Assembly (NCBI RefSeq): GCF_030732845.1 | Contig: NZ_JASHKA010000001.1 | Coordinates: 1 to 64,000 of the forward strand | Length of the DNA: 64,000 nucleotides | Source of the DNA: Roseibium sp. MMSF_3544 | GTDB taxonomy: Bacteria > Pseudomonadota > Alphaproteobacteria > Rhizobiales > Stappiaceae | Reading direction: 5' to 3' | Shown here: piece by piece, positions 55,905 through 64,000 of the stretch | How the letters are laid out: the number at the start of each line of letters is the position of its first letter | Numbering within the stretch: the stretch's first letter is position 1 | Notes under the pieces: generated by a model | The model's input: the letters and a program-made list of their open reading frames with translations, nothing else | Databases searched by the model: none | Told to the model about the DNA's origin: nothing | Made by a program: the position numbers and the translations under genes

Positions 55905-57149
55905 TCAGACGCGGTTCAGCAGCCTTGCGCGGATGGTGTTCGGCAGGGCACGGATTTCTTCCAGGATCCTGACCGGGTCGGCAACCGGACTGTCAACGTC
56001 AAGAACCACATAGCCAATGTCCTTGTGAGACTGCATGAACTGCGCGTGGATATTGAGATTGTGCCTGGTGAAGAGATCGTTCAGCGTGCGCATCGCGCCC
56101 GGTGCATTGTGGTGAACCTGGATGAAGCGGGTTGCGTCTGTGCCCTTGGGCAGCTGTACTTGGGGGAACTCAACGGCGCCGATGGTGGAACCGACATCGG
56201 AATATTCAACCAGCCGCTTGGAGACTTCTTCGCCGATCCGCGCCTGCGCCTCTTCGGTGGAGCCGCCGACATGCGGTGTCAGAATGACGTTGTCGAGGCC
56301 GCGCAGGGGGGAGGTGAACTCGTCCTTGTTGGACTTCGGTTCGACCGGAAAAACGTCAATGGCGGCCCCGGCCAGATGCCCTGACCGGAGGGCTTCCGCG
56401 AGGGCGTCGATGTCGATCACATTGCCCCGGGCGTTGTTGATCAGGAATGCGCCCTGTTTCATTTTTGCAATCTGTTCTGCACGGAACATGTTGCGGGTTT
56501 CGGGCGTATCCGGCACATGCAGCGACACGACATCTGCAGCACCCAGCAAGGAGTCCAGGTTTTCGGTCGGGGCCACATTGCCATGCTGCAGCTTGTCGAC
56601 CATGTCGAAATAAATGACCCGCATGCCCATGGCTTCGGCAAGGTTGGAAAGCTGCGTGCCGATGTTGCCGTAGCCGACAATGCCGAGTGTCTTGCCGCGG
56701 ATTTCGTGGGATCCGGCGGCACTTTTCAGCCAGCGGCCCTCATGCGCCGCCGTGGACTTGGGAAAAACGCCGCGCAGCAGCATGACGATCTCGGCAATCG
56801 TCAACTCGGCGACGGATCTTGTGTTGGAAAAGGGAGCATTGAAGACCGGAATACCGCGCATGAGCGTGGCTTCCAGTTCCACCTGGTTGGTGCCAACGGA
56901 AAAACAACCGACGGCGACCAGGCTTCCGGCCGCTTCAAGCACCTCTTCGGTGATCTGAGTGCGGGAGCGGATGCCCAGCATCTGCACGTCGTCCAGCCTC
57001 TCGATCAGTGCATCCTTTTCAAGCGCACCCGGCAGGACTTCCACATTCGTGTAGCCGGCTTTTTCAAGAACAGCGTGCGCGGTTGGGGAAATGCCTTCCA
57101 GCAAGAGCCAGCGAATTTGATTTTTCGGCCGGGAGAGACCGTGGATCAT
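55905..57149 (-). CDS. serA: D-3-phosphoglycerate dehydrogenase
   Basis: A 414-aa SerA of the short E. coli type, committing 3-phosphoglycerate to serine synthesis. The NAD motif GIVGYGNIGTQ, the conserved NNARGNVID, the acid-base His in LTPHVGGSTEEAQ, and a C-terminal ACT domain (about residues 340-414; HNAPGAMRTLNDLF) are present. The ACT domain predicts serine feedback inhibition. Monocistronic. Confidence 0.94.
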   Translation of the reverse strand: MIHGLSRPKNQIRWLLLEGISPTAHAVLEKAGYTNVEVLPGALEKDALIERLDDVQMLGIRSRTQITEEVLEAAGSLVAVGCFSVGTNQVELEATLMRGIPVFNAPFSNTRSVAELTIAEIVMLLRGVFPKSTAAHEGRWLKSAAGSHEIRGKTLGIVGYGNIGTQLSNLAEAMGMRVIYFDMVDKLQHGNVAPTENLDSLLGAADVVSLHVPDTPETRNMFRAEQIAKMKQGAFLINNARGNVIDIDALAEALRSGHLAGAAIDVFPVEPKSNKDEFTSPLRGLDNVILTPHVGGSTEEAQARIGEEVSKRLVEYSDVGSTIGAVEFPQVQLPKGTDATRFIQVHHNAPGAMRTLNDLFTRHNLNIHAQFMQSHKDIGYVVLDVDSPVADPVRILEEIRALPNTIRARLLNRV

Positions 57150-57308
57150 GGGCTTGGAGCCTTCTCTTCGAATGAGATGATGCTTGCGCCGGATGGGCGC
57201 GGATCGCCGGTGTCGTATACGCGCTGATCCGTGTCGCGTCTAGGTTATCTCCGCAAGGAATTGTTCCGATTGCGCCCTGTGTTGCTTGCGCGCTTCCAGC
57301 ACGGTTTT

Positions 57309-57641
57309 TCAGTTGGTGGGCGCTTCGAGATCAGATTTGAGCCTGGACAGCAGATTGACGGCGTTTTCCGCATAATCGCCGATCCAGCGGTCGTGGATAT
57401 CCTTGATGGGCAGGGCGTTGAGATAGTTCCAGCGTTCACGACCCTTGCGCTGAACGATGATCAGGTCCGCAGCTTCCAGAACGCGCATGTGCTGCATAAC
57501 CGTGCAACGGTCCAGTTCCGGAATTGCCGCGCACAAGGCACCTGTCGTTTTCGGGCTGTCTTTCAACAAATCCAGAATCCTGCGGCGCCTCTTGTCCGCC
57601 AATGCCTTGAAAATCCTGTCCGAATCATCCTCTCTTGACAT
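57309..57641 (-). CDS. ArsR family transcriptional regulator
   Basis: A 110-aa ArsR-type winged helix (KALADKRRRRILDLLKDSPKTTGALCAAIP and VMQHMRVLEAADLIIVQRKGRERW). It lacks the CxC metal site and belongs to the group paired with SRPBCC proteins. A palindrome at 57640-57659 overlaps its start codon and faces the divergent SRPBCC gene, so it likely represses both. Confidence 0.9.
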   Translation of the reverse strand: MSREDDSDRIFKALADKRRRRILDLLKDSPKTTGALCAAIPELDRCTVMQHMRVLEAADLIIVQRKGRERWNYLNALPIKDIHDRWIGDYAENAVNLLSRLKSDLEAPTN

Positions 57642-57659
57642 GTTATATTTTTATAACAT
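57640..57659. promoter_or_regulatory. ArsR operator palindrome
   Basis: ATGTTATA-TTTT-TATAACAT, a perfect 8-4-8 palindrome overlapping the ArsR start codon and lying just upstream of the first SRPBCC gene. Form and place fit a bidirectional ArsR operator. Confidence 0.65.
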
Positions 57660-57698
57660 TTTATGGTGCCAATCAAGCCAGGTGAGGGAGGTTTGAAA

Positions 57699-58139
57699 TT
57701 GCACGATGACAGCCTGATGCTGGAACAGGTCTGTGCTGCCCGCTCCGAGCGAGTCTGGGACGTCCTGATTAGACCGGAGCTCTGGTGGGGAAGCGACATC
57801 GTTCTGGAAGCTTGTGTAGGCGGCAGGTTCCACGAACCCTGGCACGACAGCGAGGGGCAGCACCACACGCGCGGACGCGTGATCGAGATTGACGCGCCGC
57901 GGCTGCTAAAACTCAGCTGGAAGGACGATGACTGGTCGTTCGAGACAATGGTTGCCATTCGACTGGCAGCGCAAGGAGAAAGGTGCCGGATCGTGCTGAC
58001 TCACAGCGGCTGGAACAGTACGGCTGCGGGTGATCGCGAGCGGCTCAGGACTGCACATCTGCGTGGCTGGACGCATCACCTGGCAAATCTTGCAGCCGGT
58101 GTGGAAAAGGCAGCATTGAACGACGTTTCGAGGAAATGA
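57699..58139 (+). CDS. SRPBCC (AHSA1-like) domain protein
   Basis: A 146-aa START/Bet v1-fold protein (ARSERVWDVLIRPELWWG at the start, VIEIDAPRLLKLSWKDDD in the middle, THSGWN late). TTG 57699 is preferred because GGGAGG lies seven bases upstream; ATG 57663 in the same frame would give 158 residues with almost no leader. It binds an unknown hydrophobic ligand. Paired with the divergent ArsR gene and followed after 12 bp by a second SRPBCC gene. Confidence 0.82.
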   Translation: MHDDSLMLEQVCAARSERVWDVLIRPELWWGSDIVLEACVGGRFHEPWHDSEGQHHTRGRVIEIDAPRLLKLSWKDDDWSFETMVAIRLAAQGERCRIVLTHSGWNSTAAGDRERLRTAHLRGWTHHLANLAAGVEKAALNDVSRK

Positions 58140-58151
58140 GGGGAGGGAGCC

Positions 58152-58634
58152 ATGACACTTTCATTCAAGATCGCGGGCAGAATTTCTAAACCTGTGTCTG
58201 AGGTTTTCGAAGCGGTCGTGAACCCGGATCCGCTGTCGCATTACTTTACAACGGGCGGCGCGGACGCACGATTGACAGCAGGGGTCACCGTTTACTGGTC
58301 TTTTGCGGAGTTCCCGGGACAATTTCCGGTGAAGGTCGACCGGGTCGAGAAAGACAGTCTCATCGTGTTGAGATGGGCGGCTCAGGAAAGTGGCGAAGTC
58401 AGTTCCACCGGCGAGTTGCCGGAACCGGCCGGCTACGACACGACCGTCACGATGACCTTCGATACTCTGGACGATGGACGCACCCTTGTGACCATCAGTG
58501 AAGAAGGTTGGCGCGAAACGGCTGGCGGGCTGAAAGCCTCCTATGGCAATTGCGAAGGCTGGACTCAGATGCTGTGCTCGCTGAAGGCCTTCCTTGAGCA
58601 CCGCATCAATTTGCGCGAGGGGTTTTACGGATAG
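58152..58634 (+). CDS. SRPBCC domain protein
   Basis: A 160-aa SRPBCC protein (ISKPVSEVFEAVVNPDPLSHYF; LIVLRWAAQES; TLVTISEEGW; ending WTQMLCSLKAFLEH). It lies 12 bp after the first SRPBCC gene with a good GGGAGG ribosome site and probably shares its ArsR control. Ligand unknown. Confidence 0.88.
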   Translation: MTLSFKIAGRISKPVSEVFEAVVNPDPLSHYFTTGGADARLTAGVTVYWSFAEFPGQFPVKVDRVEKDSLIVLRWAAQESGEVSSTGELPEPAGYDTTVTMTFDTLDDGRTLVTISEEGWRETAGGLKASYGNCEGWTQMLCSLKAFLEHRINLREGFYG

Positions 58635-59019
58635 TGCGGGCAGGGCGTGGCAGTTCTTGCTTCGCTAAATCCTCATCCTGAGGATCCGTGATGACGGCGT
58701 CTCGAAGCCACCATGTTGTTCGGATCCGCTTGCCGCCCTCCGTTCCCATCCCTCTCCCTTGGGGAGAGGGTAAGGGTGAGGGGTCAAATCCGTCGAGGGA
58801 CCTGAAACGTCTGCCCCCTCACCCGGCCTTTCAGGCCGACCTCTCCCAACGGGAGAGGTGACAATTCGTGAGACACGGGCATTTCTCATCTTGCACGACT
58901 TCATAGCGCATGACGCTATATCGAAGGGCGGGCGGTGCACCCAATTGCAAGCGGCTATCCTTGGAAACGGAGCTGGCGGCACTCCTCAGCTTCAAGGGAG
59001 GGTGATGCGATTGAAACAC
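58635..59019. other. Gene-free interval with intergenic repeats
   Basis: No gene seen. It carries TCCTCATCCTGAGGA (58670-58684), a short palindrome of a kind common in alphaproteobacterial intergenic repeats, and the longer CCCTCTCCC/GGGAGAGG inverted repeat at 58749-58860. Confidence 0.65.
58749..58860. repeat. CCTCTCCC inverted intergenic repeat
   Basis: Starts CCCTCTCCCTTGGGGAGAGGG, continues TAAGGGTGAGGGG, and is mirrored by CCCCTCACCCGGCC...GGCC and CCTCTCCCAACGGGAGAGG at the other end. The arms make one large imperfect hairpin with small hairpins at both ends. Repeats of this type are widespread between genes in proteobacteria. Confidence 0.7.
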
Positions 59020-59826
59020 TTATTGAAGCGTTGCCAACCTGTTTGAAATGGCTTGAGCCGTGGCATCGTCATATCCAAGGCCCATGTCTTTTTTCATGAA
59101 TTCACCAAGCTCGCCCGCATCCAGTATCTGCCATTCGCGTTTTTCCTCACCGTTCACCCATCGTGCGCGGCCATCCAGAAAACTCAAAAAGCCGGTCTCC
59201 GTCAGACGGTAGAACTTCATGCTTGCCGAAAAAGATTGATCCGGTGACAGGGCGCACAGGAAGTTGGAAGCTTCGAGATCCGCCGGGCGCACGTCGACAC
59301 GGTCAAAGCCATAGAGCGAAAACCAGCCATCCTCGGTCTGACGTTCCAGGACATGTTCGCCAGTAAGGCTCTCGAACCGGATCCGGTAGATCTGATCGCG
59401 GATCTTCTGTTCGTCATCGGGTGCAATTCTGACCGGTTCGGCAGGCGCCTGGCCGCCGAACCCGGCATCGACCAGCCATTCGTTGCCATCGAGCGATACA
59501 ACGAAGGCGAGGTGGGTTCTGGCGCCACCTTCGGCCGCACCCTGGCGCACGCGCGCCAAAACCTGGCGGCTGGAAAACCCGGCCGCATCAAGCGCTTTGC
59601 CAAGAAGCGAATTCAATTCAAAACAATAGCCACCGCACCGGTCGAGGACGAGTTTTTGCCAAAGGGCGTCATCATCGAGCCTTGGCACGCGCCCAAGGAA
59701 AGGCAAGACGTTCTCAAACGGGATCGCGCTGATCTGCGCTGCCTGAAGCGATCTCAGTCCATCAAGATCCGGACTGCAGGCTTCAAGGCCGATCCGGCGG
59801 AGATAAGTGGCAAGGTCAAAGGACAT
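59020..59826 (-). CDS. nat: Arylamine N-acetyltransferase
   Basis: A 268-aa NAT enzyme that transfers acetyl from acetyl-CoA to arylamines or hydrazines. The Cys-His-Asp triad is visible: Cys68 in CGGYCFELN, His105 in RTHLAFVV and Asp120 in VDAGFGG. The N-terminal IPFENVLP is the family signature. ATG 59826 gives the normal length; the frame upstream to 59946 is rejected. No strong ribosome site. Confidence 0.92.
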   Translation of the reverse strand: MSFDLATYLRRIGLEACSPDLDGLRSLQAAQISAIPFENVLPFLGRVPRLDDDALWQKLVLDRCGGYCFELNSLLGKALDAAGFSSRQVLARVRQGAAEGGARTHLAFVVSLDGNEWLVDAGFGGQAPAEPVRIAPDDEQKIRDQIYRIRFESLTGEHVLERQTEDGWFSLYGFDRVDVRPADLEASNFLCALSPDQSFSASMKFYRLTETGFLSFLDGRARWVNGEEKREWQILDAGELGEFMKKDMGLGYDDATAQAISNRLATLQ

Positions 59827-60042
59827 ATGGTGGCCCGGGCAAAGGAATAGACCCGTCGCATGTAGGAGCCTCGGGGATGAACGTAAAGGGGAAGTCCTGG
59901 TGGCGGTCACCCGTTCAAAGCGAAACGGATGGTGCCTGAAGTCCAAATCGGCCGATCACCGGCAAGGAGACGATTGGCGCAAGAGCAAGGATATCCGCCT
60001 CGGAATAAGGTTGTGCATTTGGCGATGCTCCACACCGAAATC

Positions 60043-60072
60043 AAAAAGGCCCGCCGCGCGGTGGCGGCGGAC
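60043..60072 (-). terminator. Terminator of the ilvIH operon
   Basis: On the minus strand GTCCGCCGC and GCGGCGGGC pair over nine bases (one G-U) around a six-base loop and are followed by CTTTTTGA, 27 bp after the ilvH stop codon. Confidence 0.8.
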
Positions 60073-60098
60073 TTTCAAAACGAAAGCGCGAAAAGGGC

Positions 60099-60671
60099 TT
60101 AGAGACCTTCCGGACCACGCTGAACGGCGGCAACGCCGGTGCGGGACACTTCAACGAGGCCAAGCGGTTTCATGATGGCGATGAACTGCTCGATCTTGGA
60201 CGTCCGGCCGGTGATTTCGAAGACGAAGTGCTCCGTCGTCGCGTCGATCACGGTTGCACGGAAGGCATCGCCGAGACGCAGCGCTTCCAGGCGTTTGTCG
60301 CCGTCACCAGCCACCTTGATGAGCGCAAGTTCGCGTTCCAGCGGTTTGTCCTGGTTGGCTCGTTTTGCGCGCACCGTCAGATCCGTCACCCGGTGGACGG
60401 GGACAAGACGGTCGAGCTGGTGGCGGATCTGCTCGATAATCATTGGCGTTCCCGTGGTCACGATCGTGATCCGCGACAGGTGCTTTTCGTGTTCGGTTTC
60501 CGACACGGTGAGACTGTCGATGTTGTAGCCGCGACCGGAAAAGAGCCCGATCACGCGGGCAAGGACGCCTGGCTCGTTGTCGACGAGAAGCGATAGCGTA
60601 TGTGTTTCGATTTCATTGCTGACTTCGGCCAGGAAATAGGCGGAAGGCGCATCGACATTTTGTGCGTTCAT
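60099..60671 (-). CDS. ilvH: Acetolactate synthase small (regulatory) subunit
   Basis: A 190-aa IlvH. The N-terminal ACT domain (LLVDNEPGVLARVIGLFSGR and GYNIDSLTVSETE) binds valine for feedback inhibition, and the C-terminal half (GRTSKIEQFIAIMKPLGLVEVSRTG, read in two parts) contacts the catalytic subunit. It follows ilvI by 26 bp with AGAAGGAT before its ATG. Confidence 0.96.
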   Translation of the reverse strand: MNAQNVDAPSAYFLAEVSNEIETHTLSLLVDNEPGVLARVIGLFSGRGYNIDSLTVSETEHEKHLSRITIVTTGTPMIIEQIRHQLDRLVPVHRVTDLTVRAKRANQDKPLERELALIKVAGDGDKRLEALRLGDAFRATVIDATTEHFVFEITGRTSKIEQFIAIMKPLGLVEVSRTGVAAVQRGPEGL

Positions 60672-60697
60672 TTTTGAATATCCTTCTGACCCGGCAC

Positions 60698-62473
60698 TTA
60701 GACGAGGGACTTGCCTTCGGCGCTGATCGCGTTGGCAACCACTTCGTCATTGGCTTCGTCCGGCAGCAGCATTTCGTTGTGAGCCTTGCCCGACGGGATC
60801 ATCGGGAAACAATTGGCAAGGTTGGCAACCCGGCAGTCGAACAGGACGGGCCGGTCGACCGAAATCATCTCTTCGATGGCTCCGTCCAGGTCTCCCGGCT
60901 TTTCGCAGCGGATGCCGACGCCGCCATAGGCTTCGGCCAGCTTCACAAAATCGGGCAGGCTGTCGGTGTAGGAGTGGGAGAGGCGGTTGCCGTGCAGGAG
61001 CTGCTGCCACTGGCGCACCATGCCCATGTACTGGTTGTTGAGGATGAACACCTTGACCGGAAGGCCGAACTGGACCGCAGTCGACATTTCCTGGATGTTC
61101 ATCAGGATGGAGGCGTCGCCGGCAATGTCGACACAGAGTGCGTCGCGATGGGCGACCTGTGCACCGATGGCGGCCGGCAGGCCGTACCCCATCGTGCCGA
61201 GACCGCCGGATGTCAGCCAGCGGTTGGGCTCCTCGAAGCCGTAGAACTGGGCTGCCCACATCTGGTGCTGACCGACTTCGGTCGTGATGAAGGTCTTGCG
61301 ATCCTTGGTCAGTTCATACAGCCGCTGGATCGCGTATTGCGGCATGATGACGTCGTCGTTGGGTTTATAGGCCAGCGAATTGCGCGCGCGCCAGCTGTCG
61401 ATCTGTGACCACCAGGATTTCATCGCCGTGGCATCGGTCTTCATCGAGGACGACCGCCAGATGCGTACCAGATCCTCAAGAACGTGGCCGACATCGCCGA
61501 TGATCGGCAGATCGACATTGATCGTCTTGTTGATCGAGGACGGATCGATGTCGATATGGATCTTCTGCGAATTCGGCGAAAACGCGTCGGTGCGGCCGGT
61601 GATGCGGTCGTCAAAGCGGGCGCCGACATTGATCATCAGGTCGCAGTCATGCATGGCCATATTGGCTTCATAGGTTCCGTGCATGCCGAGCATGCCGAGC
61701 CAGTTGTCGCCGGAGGCCGGATAGGCGCCGAGGCCCATCAGCGTGGAGGTGATCGGAAAACCGGTCAGAGAGACCAGCTCCCGCAGCAACTGGCACGCCT
61801 GCGTGCCGGAATTGATGACCCCGCCGCCGGTATAGAGAATTGGCTTCTTGGCTGCTGCCATCATCTCCGCCGCCTTGCGGATGGATGCGGCGTCGCCCTT
61901 CAGCTGCGGGCGGTAGCTTTTGTGGGCCGCCGCCGGGTTCGGTGTCGGACCCTGGTAGGTTCCGGTGGCAAACTGGACGTCCTTGGGAATGTCGACAACC
62001 ACCGGACCCGGACGGCCCGACGTTGCGACGTAAAAGGCTTCATGCAGGACCCGCGGCAGGGCTTCCACATCCCTGACAAGCCAGTTGTGCTTGGTGCAGG
62101 GGCGGGTGATGCCGACCGTATCGCATTCCTGGAAGGCATCGTTGCCGATGAGGTGGGTGGGAACCTGCCCGGAAATGCAGACGAGCGGAATGGAATCGAG
62201 CATCGCATCGGTGAGCGCAGTCACCATGTTGGTCGCGCCGGGACCGGAGGTGACAAGAGCGATACCGGGCTTTCCGGTCGAGCGGGCATAGCCTTCGGCG
62301 GCGTGGCCGGCACCCTGCTCATGGCGCACCAGGATATGCTCCAGCCCCTCCTGCTGGATGATCTCATCATAGATGGGAAGCACTGCACCGCCCGGGTAGC
62401 CGAAGATCGTGTCAACTCCCTGGTCTTTCAGCGCCTGGATGACCATTTCGGCGCCGGTCATTTCCCGTGTCAT
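60698..62473 (-). CDS. ilvI: Acetolactate synthase large (catalytic) subunit
   Basis: A 591-aa ThDP enzyme making acetolactate or acetohydroxybutyrate, the first common step of branched-chain amino-acid synthesis. Seen are FGYPGGAVLPIYDEI with the catalytic Glu region in VRHEQGAGHAAEGYARSTG, and the ThDP/Mg motif beginning GDASILMNIQE and ending ILNNQYMGM. ATG 62473 is chosen; the frame further upstream crosses the attenuator. Expression is probably set by the leader peptide and terminator at 62595-62704. Confidence 0.96.
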   Translation of the reverse strand: MTREMTGAEMVIQALKDQGVDTIFGYPGGAVLPIYDEIIQQEGLEHILVRHEQGAGHAAEGYARSTGKPGIALVTSGPGATNMVTALTDAMLDSIPLVCISGQVPTHLIGNDAFQECDTVGITRPCTKHNWLVRDVEALPRVLHEAFYVATSGRPGPVVVDIPKDVQFATGTYQGPTPNPAAAHKSYRPQLKGDAASIRKAAEMMAAAKKPILYTGGGVINSGTQACQLLRELVSLTGFPITSTLMGLGAYPASGDNWLGMLGMHGTYEANMAMHDCDLMINVGARFDDRITGRTDAFSPNSQKIHIDIDPSSINKTINVDLPIIGDVGHVLEDLVRIWRSSSMKTDATAMKSWWSQIDSWRARNSLAYKPNDDVIMPQYAIQRLYELTKDRKTFITTEVGQHQMWAAQFYGFEEPNRWLTSGGLGTMGYGLPAAIGAQVAHRDALCVDIAGDASILMNIQEMSTAVQFGLPVKVFILNNQYMGMVRQWQQLLHGNRLSHSYTDSLPDFVKLAEAYGGVGIRCEKPGDLDGAIEEMISVDRPVLFDCRVANLANCFPMIPSGKAHNEMLLPDEANDEVVANAISAEGKSLV

Positions 62474-62594
62474 TTTCTCGTCCTTGCATTTCGTGGCCCT
62501 GTTTGCGGGCCTTGGCTCATGAATACTTGTATCGTCTCTTGCCTGCGGCGTCGAAGATCCGGTTGAAGAGAGCGGGCTGTCAGGAGGCGGGTAC

Positions 62595-62618
62595 AAAAAA
62601 AGGCCCCTTGGGGAGCCT
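62595..62618 (-). terminator. ilvIH attenuator terminator
   Basis: On the minus strand AGGCTCCCC-AA-GGGGCCT, with a two-base bulge, is followed by an unbroken run of T residues, 122 bp before the ilvI start and 30 bp after the leader-peptide stop. Its place before the structural gene marks it as an attenuator. Confidence 0.75.
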
Positions 62619-62647
62619 TGGTCGCGCGCCATCCTGTCCGAACGGGT

Positions 62648-62704
62648 CTATCCCGCTCCGGAGGCGCGCTTTCCTACCACTACTAGAATGAGCGACATCA
62701 TCAT
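62648..62704 (-). CDS. ilvL: ilvIH leader peptide
   Basis: An 18-codon frame, MMMSLILVVVGKRASGAG, upstream of the attenuator. Six consecutive codons specify Leu, Ile, Leu, Val, Val, Val, the exact end products of the pathway. GAAGGACC lies upstream as a ribosome site. Segment AGCGCGCC inside it (62670-62663) can pair with GGCGCGC (62630-62624) just before the terminator, offering the alternative fold needed for ribosome-mediated attenuation. Too short for automated calling. Confidence 0.82.
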   Translation of the reverse strand: MMMSLILVVVGKRASGAG

Positions 62705-63077
62705 GTCGTCCCGGTCCTTCGATACTGCAGGTCCTCAAGACCTTTATCGGATATGACTGAAAAGCGATCACTTTCGCAGCCGCCCTGCCAAGCCCGCATA
62801 CCCGCCGGTCTTGACGCGCCGCACACTAGTGAGAGCGCCTTGACCGGTCAACCCCAAATTTCGATTGTTGCGCGAAAGATGCGTAAAGTTTTTAAAAGTT
62901 TCCTTGAGCACCTCAAGAAAGCCGTTTCCTTGTCGCTGTGCAACGTTTTGGCCGTGGCCTGCAAAAACCGCATGGCCGCAATGAAAGAAAAGTGTCACAA
63001 TGCGTGTTGCAAGCCGCCGGTGCGCACTATATACACGCGCTCTCCGGCACGCCGCCCTTGCGCGGTGCAACGTTGAT
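62705..63077. other. Intergenic space between ilv leader and tRNA-Lys
   Basis: No gene. It must contain the ilvIH promoter (minus strand) and the tRNA promoter (plus strand). Near the tRNA, TTGCAA (63007-63012) and TATATA (63028-63033) could be a promoter with a somewhat short spacer. Confidence 0.5.
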
Positions 63078-63153
<76 letters not shown>

Positions 63154-63690
63154 ATTCTCCCTATAATTTCAATAACTTTGTCTACGTTGCTGATCAGAGC
63201 ACGGCAACATTAGATCACGCCCAGATCACATGCGAAAAGGTTCCACGGGGGCGATTTGGGCCGTCCGAGGCTCTTTTTCCGTTTCTTTTGAGTGGTTCGG
63301 AACCAAACTATGGCGGCGCCTCTGCAGTGATGCCATGAGCCAGGCGTCCCAAAAACGCGGTGCATGAGGTGCTCGGCCATCATGAGCGTACGCGTCTGGC
63401 ACCGAAAAAAGAGGCGACCTGCCTGCTGGGTATGCTCGGAAGCAGGGAAAAAGTGGATGCACGAAAAGTCGCAAGAGCCCCGGACCAGAAACGGGGTGAA
63501 CTCCACTTCCAGAGCCGCCCCGAGGATCCAATCTGCCGTTTCCGGTCGCTGGGCCCAGGTGCTTTAGAAGAAGTCAACGCCCTAGTCCCGGGCATCGGAG
63601 CGCCCCGGCCGCGTTGATTTTCTGGTGGATTGTGCGACCATCAGATGACGGGCAGGCGGTTGAAGATCCGGAAGAGGCAGGCGTTCCGAC
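63154..63690 (+). other. Gene-free interval after tRNA-Lys
   Basis: About 540 bp in which no frame has a credible start, composition or family match. No repeat of the tRNA 3' end, integrase fragment or terminal repeat was noticed. It contains the upstream region of the MFS gene. Confidence 0.5.
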
Positions 63691-64000
63691 ATGGCAGATA
63701 CCGTTTCTGATTTGCCGTCGCCACGCTTGCCCTCGATCTTGCCTATTCTATCCGTGAATTTCGTTGGAACGCTGGGGTTTTCGATCGTCGTGCCCTTCAT
63801 GGTTTTCCTCGTGACCGATTGGGGCGGCAATGCGCTGGTTTACGGAGTGCTTGCCTCGACCTATTCGGCGTTTCAGCTGATCGGCGCACCGATCCTGGGC
63901 AGATGGTCGGATCAGATCGGCAGGCGCAAAGTGTTGCTGGTGAGCCAGTTGGGCACCCTGGCGTCCTGGGTCGTGTTCCTTATCGCCTTTTACCTGCCCA
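63691..64000 (+). CDS. MFS transporter (N-terminal part, cut by window end)
   Basis: The first 103 residues of a major facilitator transporter. Three membrane segments are visible, and the loop GRWSDQIGRRKVLL between helices 2 and 3 is the MFS signature of the tetracycline/drug:proton antiporter branch. The gene runs past the window end. The substrate is unknown. Confidence 0.85.
   Translation, partial: MADTVSDLPSPRLPSILPILSVNFVGTLGFSIVVPFMVFLVTDWGGNALVYGVLASTYSAFQLIGAPILGRWSDQIGRRKVLLVSQLGTLASWVVFLIAFYLP

Noticed and set aside
61484-62566. 360-aa open frame on the plus strand
   Set aside because: Lies opposite ilvI, has no family character and a low-complexity His/Gly/Arg composition typical of antisense frames in GC-rich genes.

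Overview
The window reads as GC-rich chromosomal DNA of an alphaproteobacterium, most probably a marine Hyphomicrobiales member of the Roseibium/Labrenzia type. This is inferred from the gene complement: class I KARI, ilvIH with a leader peptide, an E. coli-length SerA, GatCA, TGA-N9-TCA iron boxes, many LysR/TetR/DMT/ABC genes and tripartite tricarboxylate transport. It is not proven by any marker gene. The window is mostly core or ordinary accessory chromosome. There is no prophage, CRISPR array or intact insertion sequence.

Layout. 1-5.1 kb: an SDR and AraC divergent pair, a DMT exporter, a PhzF-like enzyme and a GNAT-Nudix fusion. 5.1-7.0 kb: a repeat-rich stretch with a small GIY-YIG gene, a fossil of a pirin 3' end, and an intact pirin. 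7.2-11.6 kb: an ABC-2 exporter interrupted by a GNAT gene, a penicillin-binding lipoprotein and a diguanylate cyclase. 11.9-13.8 kb: ilvC and a TetR gene with a palindromic operator. 14.0-17.5 kb: one large NACHT-type STAND NTPase ending in pentapeptide repeats, the best candidate for an uncharacterised defence or signalling protein. 17.5-25.6 kb: an LhgO-like oxidase and PmoA-like pair, gatC-GNAT-gatA, TetR, a YHS protein, a siderophore-interacting reductase, DUF805 and a SnoaL-like protein. 25.7-29.7 kb: a LysR gene, then pdxJ, a membrane protein, DUF4166 and DCC genes, with two nearly identical 264-bp MITE-like elements whose ends lie exactly in the stop codons of pdxJ and the DUF4166 gene. 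30.0-31.8 kb: a zinc-starvation operon (COG0523 GTPase and DUF1826) behind a Zur-like box. 32.0-37.7 kb: choline kinase with a DMGDH/sarcosine dehydrogenase-like protein, and an acyl-CoA dehydrogenase with LysR. 37.9-41.8 kb: an iron(-chelate) ABC importer with a methyltransferase. 41.9-48.4 kb: DUF1993, a winged-helix/TPR regulator, a small Trp-rich ORF, a divergent GIY-YIG protein, a secreted caspase-like protein with a C-type lectin tail, a 2OG-Fe(II) oxygenase and a secreted protein.

48.4-55.8 kb: a SugE/Gdx guanidinium exporter behind a guanidine-II (mini-ykkC) riboswitch, TauE and GntR, and a TctCBA transporter with an M28 peptidase and LysR. 55.9-62.7 kb: serA, ArsR with two SRPBCC genes, an arylamine N-acetyltransferase, and ilvIH with a Leu-Ile-Val leader peptide and attenuator. 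63.1-64.0 kb: tRNA-Lys(CTT) and the start of an MFS transporter.

The strongest non-coding signals are the guanidine-II riboswitch, the ilv attenuator, a pair of almost identical iron boxes in front of two iron-acquisition units 18 kb apart, the Zur-like box, several perfect operator palindromes and the stop-codon MITEs. Start sites were often moved inward from the longest open frame on the basis of Shine-Dalgarno position and family length; each entry says so.
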